NCBI GenBank assembly: GCA_016715625.1
Contig: JADJZU010000009.1
Location: 91,243-155,242 of the forward strand
From: Bacteroidota bacterium
GTDB taxonomy: Bacteria; Bacteroidota; Bacteroidia; Chitinophagales; LD1
Direction: 5' to 3'
DNA length: 64,000 bases
A program made the position numbers and the translations under genes. Below are positions 8,465 to 16,261 of the stretch, one piece after another; within the stretch, counting starts at the first letter, position 1; the number at the start of each line of letters is the position of its first letter. A model generated the notes under the pieces. That model searched no databases, was not told the DNA's origin, and saw only the letters and a list, made by a program, of their open reading frames with translations.

Positions 8465-9691
8465 TTACAATAAAAGACTTACAGGATTTTCAAGCATAGT
8501 GCGCAGTGACTGCAGGAACTTTGCTCCCAAAGCGCCATCTACCACCCGATGATCGGCACTCAGGGTTACTTTCATTTTGTTTATTACCCGTATTTCATCA
8601 TTCACCACCCCTGGTTCTTTACGAATAGCTCCTACCGCTAATATACAGGCATCGGGCGGATTGATGATAGCCGTAAACTCCTCTATACCAAACATGCCCA
8701 GATTGGAAATGGTAAATGTGTTGCCCTCCATTTCCTGCGGCAATAGTTTTTTTGATGTTGCTTTTTGTGCCAGCGACTTCGCCTCTGCCGATATCTCCTG
8801 AATGGGTTTTCCATCGGCATGTTTGATAACCGGTACTAGTAAACCGTCTTCTACAGCCACGGCCATGCCTACATGAATGTGGTCGTAGTAGCGAATGGTA
8901 TCGCCCAGCCAGCTGCAATTGACTTGTGGGTTTTGACGAAGTGCCAAAGCCACAGCCTTTATCACCATATCATTAAACGATACTTTGGCAGGCAATACAT
9001 TATTGAGTTGTGTGCGCAAGGCTACCGCGTTGTCCATCGGAATATCGATGGTGAGATAAAAATGCGGTGCACCGTTCTTGCTTTCGGATAAGCGCTTGGC
9101 TATTGTTTTGCGCATTTGGCTCACCCGCACATCGCGCGAACCTTCTTTGCCTGTAAAGGCTGGTTTGGCAGCAATAGCAGAAACGGTAGTAGCCTGTTCC
9201 AAATCACGCTTCACAATTCTTCCATCCTCGCCACTTCCTTTTACGGAAGAGAGATTTATTCCTTTCTCTTTTGCAATAGATTTAGCCAGTGGAGAAGCTT
9301 TAACCCTGGAATCGGTTGGGGTTGTAAGCGGCTGGGTGGCTACCGAATTTGAAACTGTATCTTCTTTAACAGATGGAGCAGCAGATTTAGTCTCTTCCTT
9401 GACGGCCGCTGCGGTTTCCGGTTGGGCCTGGAGCAAGGCGCTGATATCTTCTCCTTCCTTTCCCACAATGGCAATCAGGTCGCCTATTTTAAGTGTGTCG
9501 CCCTTTTTAGCTGCCACATGCAGTATTACACCATTGAAATATGATTCTAACGGAAGTGTTGCTTTGTCTGTTTCCACTTCAGCAATTGCATCACCGCTTT
9601 TTATTTTATCTCCGACTTTTACACTCAACTCTGCCAAAAAACCATCTTCCATGGTGTCGGTCATTCTTCCAAGTCTAATCGCTTCTGCCAT
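8465..9691 (-). CDS. pdhC: Dihydrolipoamide acetyltransferase, E2 of a 2-oxoacid (pyruvate) dehydrogenase
   Basis: A 408-residue E2 core protein of the pyruvate dehydrogenase complex, which moves the acetyl group from E1 to CoA. There is one N-terminal lipoyl domain with the lipoylated lysine in ETDKATLPLES (K43), then an Ala/Ser/Thr-rich linker. The E3/E1-binding domain (about 130-165, VKASPLAKSIAKEKGINL) and a catalytic domain ending with the active-site DHRVVDGA follow. Many Bacteroidota E2 proteins carry two lipoyl domains; this one has a single one. No E1 or E3 genes are adjacent. It converges on rplJ through a shared terminator. A branched-chain or 2-oxoglutarate E2 is less likely but not excluded. 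Confidence 0.85.
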   Translation of the reverse strand: MAEAIRLGRMTDTMEDGFLAELSVKVGDKIKSGDAIAEVETDKATLPLESYFNGVILHVAAKKGDTLKIGDLIAIVGKEGEDISALLQAQPETAAAVKEETKSAAPSVKEDTVSNSVATQPLTTPTDSRVKASPLAKSIAKEKGINLSSVKGSGEDGRIVKRDLEQATTVSAIAAKPAFTGKEGSRDVRVSQMRKTIAKRLSESKNGAPHFYLTIDIPMDNAVALRTQLNNVLPAKVSFNDMVIKAVALALRQNPQVNCSWLGDTIRYYDHIHVGMAVAVEDGLLVPVIKHADGKPIQEISAEAKSLAQKATSKKLLPQEMEGNTFTISNLGMFGIEEFTAIINPPDACILAVGAIRKEPGVVNDEIRVINKMKVTLSADHRVVDGALGAKFLQSLRTMLENPVSLLL

Positions 9692-9758
9692 ATCTTTTTA
9701 TTTGGGGGGCTAATGTAAATCAAAATTGCATGTATGAATTGAATGTTGATTTAGAAGG

Positions 9759-11171
9759 TTACAAAGAAAGGGCAACCCGATTGCCCGTTTTCTCCCCCGG
9801 ATAAAAACTAATCCGATTATCTATCTCAAAGCCGGGTACAGCACAGTTTCTCGACAACCCATTGTCATCTATTATTACTTGCAGACTCATCCCACTGATT
9901 TTAAAAACAATCCAGATACGCCCGGGTTCTGTGATGGGTTGCAAACTTTTTTCAACTGCTTCCAGCACGTAAGGAAGCAGGAGCATTGCCGGAATCTTGC
10001 GCTGCAGCGAAACGTTATCATCTGCCTTTATCAAAAAATCCAATCGACCATTTAATCTGCTTTGCTCCAACTCCAGATAAGTAGACAGGAATTTTATCTC
10101 CTCTTCCAGGGTCACCTCTTTTTTGTTGTCCATTGCCAAACTCAGCAGCATTAATTCTTTAAACTTCTGCAGCAGTTCGTAGGCCATAATTTTTTCTCCT
10201 TTCAGCACGTAGGACTGTATCCAATCGAGGAGGTGCTGTAAATAAACGGGAGAATGCTTCGGGGTTTCGGGGGCTTTGGCAGGAGTTGTGTTCTTCAAGG
10301 TTGACTTTTGGAATGCTGCTGCATTTCGCTTGCCTGAATTGCGGAGATAAGAAAAAACAATCACCGCAACCATGGCAAAAAGGAGCAGGGCCAGAACGAA
10401 GCCAAACCAAACTGTCTTATAAAAAACCGGCTTATCGATTTTCTCTACCTGAGATTGTACCGGAGAGGTATCTGCTGCGGCAATGAAATTCGCTGCTGGT
10501 GGTTGCTGTATCGGTTTATTGTCTTCCAGTTTCCAATGTTCTTCTATGAAGGAAACAGTTGCAGCATCGCAAGGTTGGAGATATTCCAAGGGGCTCAGGC
10601 GGAATAGCTGCGTATCTGATTTTGCATAAAGCGTTTTGAGGGTTGTATCATATACTAAAGCATGAAAGGGCGAAGCGGCAATGAGTGCAGAATCGGAATA
10701 ATCATTACGAGCAAAAGATTTCCATACTTCCCAGATGGCTATATTCCGATGAAAGGAGTAGTTGCTGATGGCATAATAGCGCAGGCCACTTAAAGTGGAA
10801 ATAGCAAACACGCCTTCACCCATTTTGCAATAGGCGATGGCAGAATCTACCGGAAACCAACCAATCTGTTTTTGTGTAACAACATTAAACACCAGAGACT
10901 GCTGTGCTGTAATTACCAACAGAATATTTTCGGAAATACAAGGATCAATAAAAAGCACCTTTTGATTAAAGGAATGCGGGAATACACTCCACTCCTGCGA
11001 ATTTTTATGGTAGTAATAGAGTTGATTGTTGCCCGCCACTACCCATACACGCTGGCTGGTATCTTCGCGCGCTATGCGAATTGTATCTGACTCCGAAAAT
11101 GGCAGTTCCTGAGCATTCAGCAATAACGAGCCACAAGTAAAAAGAAACAGATAAAAGAGCCGCAAGAACAT
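9759..11171 (-). CDS. Degenerate LytS-type sensor kinase (membrane pseudo-histidine-kinase)
   Basis: A 470-residue membrane protein with a signal peptide (residues 1-20, ...LLLNAQ), a periplasmic region with propeller-like strands, one transmembrane helix (about 254-276) and a cytosolic domain shaped like the His_kinase domain of LytS/YehU sensors. The helical signature is recognisable (VTLEEEIKFLSTYLELEQSR; IPAMLLLPYVLEAV). However, the phospho-accepting motif NPHFIFN is replaced (SPVYLQH, with V309 where the His should be), and the N-box asparagine of the usual LLQPLVENAI is gone. Only a DDNG-like residue remains. A catalytic kinase is therefore unlikely; it may be a signalling scaffold. 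Its ATG shares one base (TAATG) with the stop of the upstream secreted-protein gene, so the two are probably translationally coupled. No response regulator is adjacent. Confidence 0.7.
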   Translation of the reverse strand: MFLRLFYLFLFTCGSLLLNAQELPFSESDTIRIAREDTSQRVWVVAGNNQLYYYHKNSQEWSVFPHSFNQKVLFIDPCISENILLVITAQQSLVFNVVTQKQIGWFPVDSAIAYCKMGEGVFAISTLSGLRYYAISNYSFHRNIAIWEVWKSFARNDYSDSALIAASPFHALVYDTTLKTLYAKSDTQLFRLSPLEYLQPCDAATVSFIEEHWKLEDNKPIQQPPAANFIAAADTSPVQSQVEKIDKPVFYKTVWFGFVLALLLFAMVAVIVFSYLRNSGKRNAAAFQKSTLKNTTPAKAPETPKHSPVYLQHLLDWIQSYVLKGEKIMAYELLQKFKELMLLSLAMDNKKEVTLEEEIKFLSTYLELEQSRLNGRLDFLIKADDNVSLQRKIPAMLLLPYVLEAVEKSLQPITEPGRIWIVFKISGMSLQVIIDDNGLSRNCAVPGFEIDNRISFYPGEKTGNRVALSL

Positions 11172-12031
11172 TAGCGCTGAATAATGATTTTCTCTTGCGC
11201 GATGAGCGACTCCTTATCGATGATGTGCAGATAATAAATGCCTGTGGGCAGATACGCGGTTTTGAATGAAAAGACATTCGTGCCCGCTTTTACACGGTCA
11301 GCAAAGAGTTCTTTTACTAATTGTCCGCTTGCGTTCATCAGGTTGACAAAAACAAAATTACCCGGATTGCTTTCGAATTTTACCGAAAAACTCTCGGTAG
11401 CCGGATTCGGAAAAATTTCGGCACTCATTAGCTCCTGGACGGGCTTTCCGAAAGAAGAAACAACCGATGAATCAGAATTCACAATCTTGGCCACCCAGGT
11501 GCGCCACACTTGTGTTTGATACACAAAAGAGCCTGATATCCAGGCTGTGTTTGGCTCATTAAACTTTCGCTGAATGCCGGTGTAATCGCCCCAACGCTCC
11601 ACGGAATCCTGAAGCACATCTACCGTGTTTAGTCCGTTTTTGACAACCGTTACATCTGAAATATTTCCTTGCGCATCACGATAAAAAGCAACTGTCCCCG
11701 GAAAGGTATCCGGAGATGAATAGGAACAGGTGATGAGCGCCCGGTTATCGAACTCATTGTTACCCATGTAAGCAATGCTGGGGTAAGCATAATCTACTCC
11801 CGGAGCAGAAATAATTTGCCCGGTGACCGATGGTGTAGTCGACACGTTATTAATTACTCCCAGATATACCGATGCAGTGGAGGTATTCGGGTCTATGGTA
11901 TTCTGCACGTATTGCACTTTATCGTTTTCGGTAAAGGCAGACAACACTCTGGCGTCATTGGTGGCCAGGAACTGTGTGTCTGTTTGCAGACCATTTGGAG
12001 GCAGGCCATAACTCAGATTTGATTTAAGCAA
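11171..12031 (-). CDS. C-terminal part of a T9SS-secreted protein (frameshifted gene)
   Basis: This 286-codon frame continues the reading of the 12013-13023 frame after an apparent one-base loss in a T run (12039-12042 on this strand, AAAA on the plus strand). Its first codon is TTG, not a convincing start. Adding one base gives the seamless NAQFFTQLLKSNLSYG. It ends in a type A T9SS sorting domain: AEIFPNPATESFSVKF, then the LPTGIYYLHI strand and a final EKIIIQR. The whole protein would be about 615 residues, exported across the outer membrane by the T9SS. The middle looks like beta-propeller repeats. The stop codon overlaps the ATG of the pseudo-kinase gene. Confidence 0.75.
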   Translation of the reverse strand: MLKSNLSYGLPPNGLQTDTQFLATNDARVLSAFTENDKVQYVQNTIDPNTSTASVYLGVINNVSTTPSVTGQIISAPGVDYAYPSIAYMGNNEFDNRALITCSYSSPDTFPGTVAFYRDAQGNISDVTVVKNGLNTVDVLQDSVERWGDYTGIQRKFNEPNTAWISGSFVYQTQVWRTWVAKIVNSDSSVVSSFGKPVQELMSAEIFPNPATESFSVKFESNPGNFVFVNLMNASGQLVKELFADRVKAGTNVFSFKTAYLPTGIYYLHIIDKESLIAQEKIIIQR

Positions 12032-13023
12032 TTGCGTGAAAACTGCGCATTGCCGGACTCATAACTATCGGAAATAGTATGTAGAAAAACAGTATCGTTC
12101 GATAAATCGCCCGGGCGCACCGACACAAAATAAGTTTGTGGTTGCGGGTTGCTATAGCTGGGTTGCGCTACACAAACATTCCAGATGGGTCGTCCATTGT
12201 ATTTTATATCGTGCCAGTAATTAAACTGTAAGGTATCTCCGGCATACCCATTGGTTTTATCGATTTGCCAAATGGCAGAATATCTAAATCCGGTTTTCCA
12301 GTCTTCACCGTCTTTGAGGTGATTGTAGGTCATGAAAAAATCTTTGTCGTTCAAAGCCACGATTGGATAATCGCTCCAGGTTGTATCGTTCAGATAATTA
12401 CCGGTTAGCTGATAAATATTCCAACTACCCGCAGGGTTGTTGGTTTGCGAAAAGGCAACAATCAACTTAGAAGTAACACTGGCGTTTCCGGCAAAAAAAT
12501 GAATGATAAATCGGTCTTCCCACGGGTCGTATAACACCCGCGGATCACTGGTGCTGCTACCCAAACTGAGCCCTGCAAAACCAATCAGCGTTTTGGATTG
12601 GAGTTGCGTGCCCGACTCATTATACACGCGTATATTGGTATTCACCACGCTTACTATTTTCCCTTCATTGGATATCGCGATGTGGTTATCGTTGGGTGTT
12701 CCTTGTGCAGGATTAGCCAAAAAATTATCCGCAACAATGGGTGCCGGAGAAATCGCTCTATCGCTTTTGCGAATGCTGCGGTTGCTCTGATGCAATAAGC
12801 GCTGCGCATTCAATTGCTCTTTTTTGTTCCCGTAATCGGAGGCAGGCATGGGTTGCTGACGGATGTTTAACACGTTTACTTCCCAGTCCTCGTCAATAGG
12901 GTCTGACAAATTAACTGTATGCGAAAGCGGTATCGCGCGATTGCGCTCCACTGCCACCGAAAACGGCTGTGCGAAAACCTGCAGCGAGAGTGCACAGCAA
13001 CTTATGATGATTAATTTTTTCAT
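12013..13023 (-). CDS. N-terminal part of a T9SS-secreted protein (frameshifted gene)
   Basis: A 336-codon frame starting with a Sec signal peptide (MKKLIIISCCALSLQVFAQ). It ends early in an off-frame tail (FSRNCLNQI) that overlaps the downstream frame by 19 bases. The body has recurring ...DPRVLYDPWEDRFIIHFFA..., ...YPIVALNDKDFFMTYN... blocks, which suggest a beta-propeller-like secreted domain of unknown substrate. I read it with 11171-12031 as one gene of about 615 codons broken by a single-base indel near 12040. Whether the indel is real or a sequencing error cannot be told here. It is divergent from the lipoprotein gene at 13124. Confidence 0.78.
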   Translation of the reverse strand: MKKLIIISCCALSLQVFAQPFSVAVERNRAIPLSHTVNLSDPIDEDWEVNVLNIRQQPMPASDYGNKKEQLNAQRLLHQSNRSIRKSDRAISPAPIVADNFLANPAQGTPNDNHIAISNEGKIVSVVNTNIRVYNESGTQLQSKTLIGFAGLSLGSSTSDPRVLYDPWEDRFIIHFFAGNASVTSKLIVAFSQTNNPAGSWNIYQLTGNYLNDTTWSDYPIVALNDKDFFMTYNHLKDGEDWKTGFRYSAIWQIDKTNGYAGDTLQFNYWHDIKYNGRPIWNVCVAQPSYSNPQPQTYFVSVRPGDLSNDTVFLHTISDSYESGNAQFSRNCLNQI

Positions 13024-13123
13024 GGGTCTAAAATAATAAATCGCAGAGCCATACGACTTGTTGCTTGCAGAAAAACAGTGGCATTTATTCTTTAACTTTC
13101 TTTCATTTGCTTAAAATGATTTT

Positions 13124-13702
13124 ATGAAAAAGTATGTTCCGGTGATTATGTGCATTCTGTTATGGGGCACTTCCTGCAACGACAAATACCCGATTGATGA
13201 ACTTCCGGATGATACCACTCCCCCGTCTCTCACTTATCCGTTTTTAAGTTTTTCATCCACCAAACAGTTTATCACTTTTGGCGACACACTCAACGGTGAA
13301 CTTTGTAAAGGCTATTGGTTTGAGATGTTAGATTCTAATCAAAACGTGGCCGCAGCGGCATCCGGTATTGTGACCGGCATTGCCGACCAGACCGGAGGTG
13401 CAAAATCTATTTCGGTAAAATATAAAGCGAACTCCATCTATTCTTTTGTCTACGCCAATTTACGAGATGTGCAGGTGGATATCAATGATGCCATCAATCC
13501 CGGAACCCTTTTGGGTAAAACAGGACAAGGCGGCAAACTGTATTTCCAATTGATTAAAAATGATAACGAAGTTTTTTGTCCGCAGACATTTGGCAGCCCC
13601 GGATTCAATACCGCTATTGGTCAGGCTATTTCAAAACATAATATCAATTATCCGTCCGACACGATTGCAGAACCTTGCTCTGCAACTTCATTGCCCCGAT
13701 AG
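13124..13702 (+). CDS. Lipoprotein with a degenerate LytM/M23-like domain
   Basis: A 192-residue exported lipoprotein. The signal peptide ends in a lipobox-like GTSC (Cys at residue 18), followed by an acidic, proline-rich linker. The C-terminal half follows the LytM/M23 strand order: ASGIVTGI, then YSFVYANLRDV, then INPGTLLGKTGQGGKLYFQL. The metal ligands are absent: the usual YxHL is YANL and the HLHFE motif is KLYFQL. The domain is therefore probably a non-catalytic binding module, as in EnvC- or NlpD-like activators. The M23 assignment is from fold pattern only. It converges on the M1 peptidase gene with a 9-base gap. Confidence 0.55.
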   Translation: MKKYVPVIMCILLWGTSCNDKYPIDELPDDTTPPSLTYPFLSFSSTKQFITFGDTLNGELCKGYWFEMLDSNQNVAAAASGIVTGIADQTGGAKSISVKYKANSIYSFVYANLRDVQVDINDAINPGTLLGKTGQGGKLYFQLIKNDNEVFCPQTFGSPGFNTAIGQAISKHNINYPSDTIAEPCSATSLPR

Positions 13703-13711
13703 TAGAATCGG

Positions 13712-16117
13712 TCACATCCGAATCAACTTTTTTATGCTGGAAAGTCCGGTATGCGTAGTAAGCATTACCAGGTAAGTTCCACTTTCTAGACCCGCCAGTT
13801 GAACCTGTAATGATGATGCGGAGTCGGGAATCGGAGTATGTATTACTTTTCTGCCTAAGATATCCAACACTTCTACCTTAGCGAAAATGCCTTTCTCAAA
13901 GGTCAGCATCACATGATCGTTGGATGGATTTGGGAAAAGCGAAAAACCGGGAATCGGGCCGGGAAGAGCGGCAACAGCTGTAAACTCACATGGCGCTTCT
14001 ACCTGCAGCGTATCTATCCGGTCAAAATCCCAAATGCCGAAACAATACTCCCCTTTTTGAAGGCCATAGACTGTTACAAATCCAATTTTGTTATTTGCAC
14101 TTCCCTGCTTGTTTACCAAAAATGAATCGCCTATCATCCACTCGCTTTCCGGATTGGGGCGATACATCAGCACCAGACTATCTTCGCTATTGCTAAAGAA
14201 TGTGTTGTCCAGATACCCGTTAGCAGTAGAAGTGCTGCCGTTATAATCCAGTCTGGCATTAGCATTCAGTAAATCGAGCTGTATACCATCTACGGTCCAA
14301 TAACGGTAATCATGCAAAAACAATCCGGGTATACCCACCGGCATCCGCTCCGCAGGTACCCAGTTATGTTCTACTCGAAGCAGCACTGTATCGGTTGGTA
14401 TTTGATTGACAGTCACCGTCATTTTAGCGGTACCCATACTGTAGTTACCCGTAGTTGAGATTTTTCGCCATTCATCGGTAATGGCGTCTTGGATCTTTTC
14501 ATCAAAATCCAGTGCGATGTAACTAAGCGTAGTGAATGGATCGGCCGGTGACTGATGTTCTGTGCAGGGGCCCGAAACTAGAACCGTTTCATCTATCCGG
14601 GTGCCGTTGCTATAGAAATAAGAAACCGTCACAGGAACCTGTTTGTAGTAGTCAGCGGCATGCTGTAGTCGTTGCCGGATAATGAACCGATGCGCTACTT
14701 CTATATCGGGCGACCAGTTCACCACTACATCCTCCAACCGCTCTATGCTGAAATGAGCAAAGCCCGGCTGAAGCACCATATCATTGAAAGCATGAGCGTA
14801 ACCTGTGCCGGCACACTGTGCCATATAATCGCGAAACTTTTCGCTGTTTACATCTTTGAAAGCGTATTGCTGCAAGTAAGCCCGCAAGCAGCCAAAAAAG
14901 ACAGCACTATCGGAATAGGCACGCAAACTATGCGCTACATCTGCTCCTTTGTTATACACGGTTCGGCCATATGTAAACTGCAAGGGCACATTATACAATG
15001 CGTGATAGCCGGAATCTATGACATGCGCCAGACGAAGCACATCTTCATGATTATCGCGCACCGCTTTCTTATAAGCACTGTCGCCATACATTTTTTCCAG
15101 AAATAAGTGTTCGGCATATACCGCCCAACCCTCATTCAGCCACATCTCTTCTGCTTTATCGCAGGTAGCTAAATCGCCAAACCAATGATGGCTCAACTCG
15201 TGAGCCATGGTCGTTTCATAGGCGGTATTGCCGTTTACCAAGCCCTGCATGTAGGATATGTTTGTGGCATGTTCCATAGCACCGGCACTAAAAGGCACTA
15301 CACAATAGCCCACTCTGTCAAACTCATAAGCACCCAACAAATCTTCGTAGATGTGAAATGCCTTCTTCAAGTTGATAAAAGAATTTTTAAGTGCGGTTGT
15401 ATCCGCAGCACGTGCTGCCAGCAAGACCGGCAACACCCCGTTGATGCCTTGCACCGTATCATTTAAAGATTCGTAATCAGACACTGTTACTGAAGCCAGA
15501 TAGGATGGAATGGTTTGATGCAGTTTCCATTCCCAGGTATGAGAACCATTTCCATTATCGACCTCGTTCATGAGCAGACCATTGCAAAATGCTTTCTGAT
15601 TGCTGTTGGTGGTTATTTCAAAACTATACCGACTTCGCTGCACAAAATTATCGAAGCAGGGAAACCACACGCGACCATAAGTATGTGGAATAGCCAAAAA
15701 GCTAACCCCTATGTTAAATGCATACAGATTGGTCCAATAAAAGCCGCCAAAATCACCCGGTGCCTGATAAGGAGTGCCTTTATAAAAAATATCAAGCGAT
15801 ACGGAATCACCGGCATTTAGGGCCACCGGAAATGTGATATGTATCACAGAATCACTGTAAGAAAAAAGGCGGAGTACTCCGTTGAGCTGTATCGAATCCA
15901 CTTGCAGTTTTAGTAAATCAAGACGTATATCCTGTACCCCATTTAGCTTTGAATGAACTCCCAAGGTGGCATGCCCGCGCATCAGTTTGCTCGAGAATGA
16001 AGTAAAGTCCAGCTGCAGGTGTATGGTTTTGATATCCAGGGTATCGTGCCGGAGGTCCTCCGCATGCAACCATGATGTAATGGTCAAAAATAAGAAACAG
16101 ATAATCGTTCTATTCAT
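13712..16117 (-). CDS. Secreted M1-family metallopeptidase with T9SS sorting domain
   Basis: An aminopeptidase-N-like zinc enzyme of about 801 residues. I prefer the ATG at 16117, because MNRTIICFLFLTITSWLHA is a good signal peptide; the frame extends ten codons further upstream. Counting from 16117, the exopeptidase motif GAMEH lies near 279, the zinc motif HELSHHW near 306-312, and the third ligand glutamate in NEGWAVYAEH near 329. A large C-terminal region is followed by a type A sorting domain (SLFPNPSNDHVMLTF ... LESGTYLVML). The T9SS thus places it on the surface or in the medium, probably for peptide scavenging. It stands alone with no protease partners nearby. Confidence 0.88.
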   Translation of the reverse strand: MNRTIICFLFLTITSWLHAEDLRHDTLDIKTIHLQLDFTSFSSKLMRGHATLGVHSKLNGVQDIRLDLLKLQVDSIQLNGVLRLFSYSDSVIHITFPVALNAGDSVSLDIFYKGTPYQAPGDFGGFYWTNLYAFNIGVSFLAIPHTYGRVWFPCFDNFVQRSRYSFEITTNSNQKAFCNGLLMNEVDNGNGSHTWEWKLHQTIPSYLASVTVSDYESLNDTVQGINGVLPVLLAARAADTTALKNSFINLKKAFHIYEDLLGAYEFDRVGYCVVPFSAGAMEHATNISYMQGLVNGNTAYETTMAHELSHHWFGDLATCDKAEEMWLNEGWAVYAEHLFLEKMYGDSAYKKAVRDNHEDVLRLAHVIDSGYHALYNVPLQFTYGRTVYNKGADVAHSLRAYSDSAVFFGCLRAYLQQYAFKDVNSEKFRDYMAQCAGTGYAHAFNDMVLQPGFAHFSIERLEDVVVNWSPDIEVAHRFIIRQRLQHAADYYKQVPVTVSYFYSNGTRIDETVLVSGPCTEHQSPADPFTTLSYIALDFDEKIQDAITDEWRKISTTGNYSMGTAKMTVTVNQIPTDTVLLRVEHNWVPAERMPVGIPGLFLHDYRYWTVDGIQLDLLNANARLDYNGSTSTANGYLDNTFFSNSEDSLVLMYRPNPESEWMIGDSFLVNKQGSANNKIGFVTVYGLQKGEYCFGIWDFDRIDTLQVEAPCEFTAVAALPGPIPGFSLFPNPSNDHVMLTFEKGIFAKVEVLDILGRKVIHTPIPDSASSLQVQLAGLESGTYLVMLTTHTGLSSIKKLIRM

Positions 16118-16261
16118 ATTGCACGAAGATAGAAGAGCCCGAAACAATTGAAAGCAGGGCGGCTGTATAGTCTAAATAGGTTAATCAGGCAGCTTTACAG
16201 AACCGAACAATCCGAATTTTGAATGGCCCAATTTTCTATTTTGCTGCCGAAAATTCTACCC

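Noticed and set aside
12013..13023. Two independent secreted-protein genes at 11171-13023
   Set aside because: Only the upstream one has a signal peptide and only the downstream one a sorting domain; one added base joins them perfectly.
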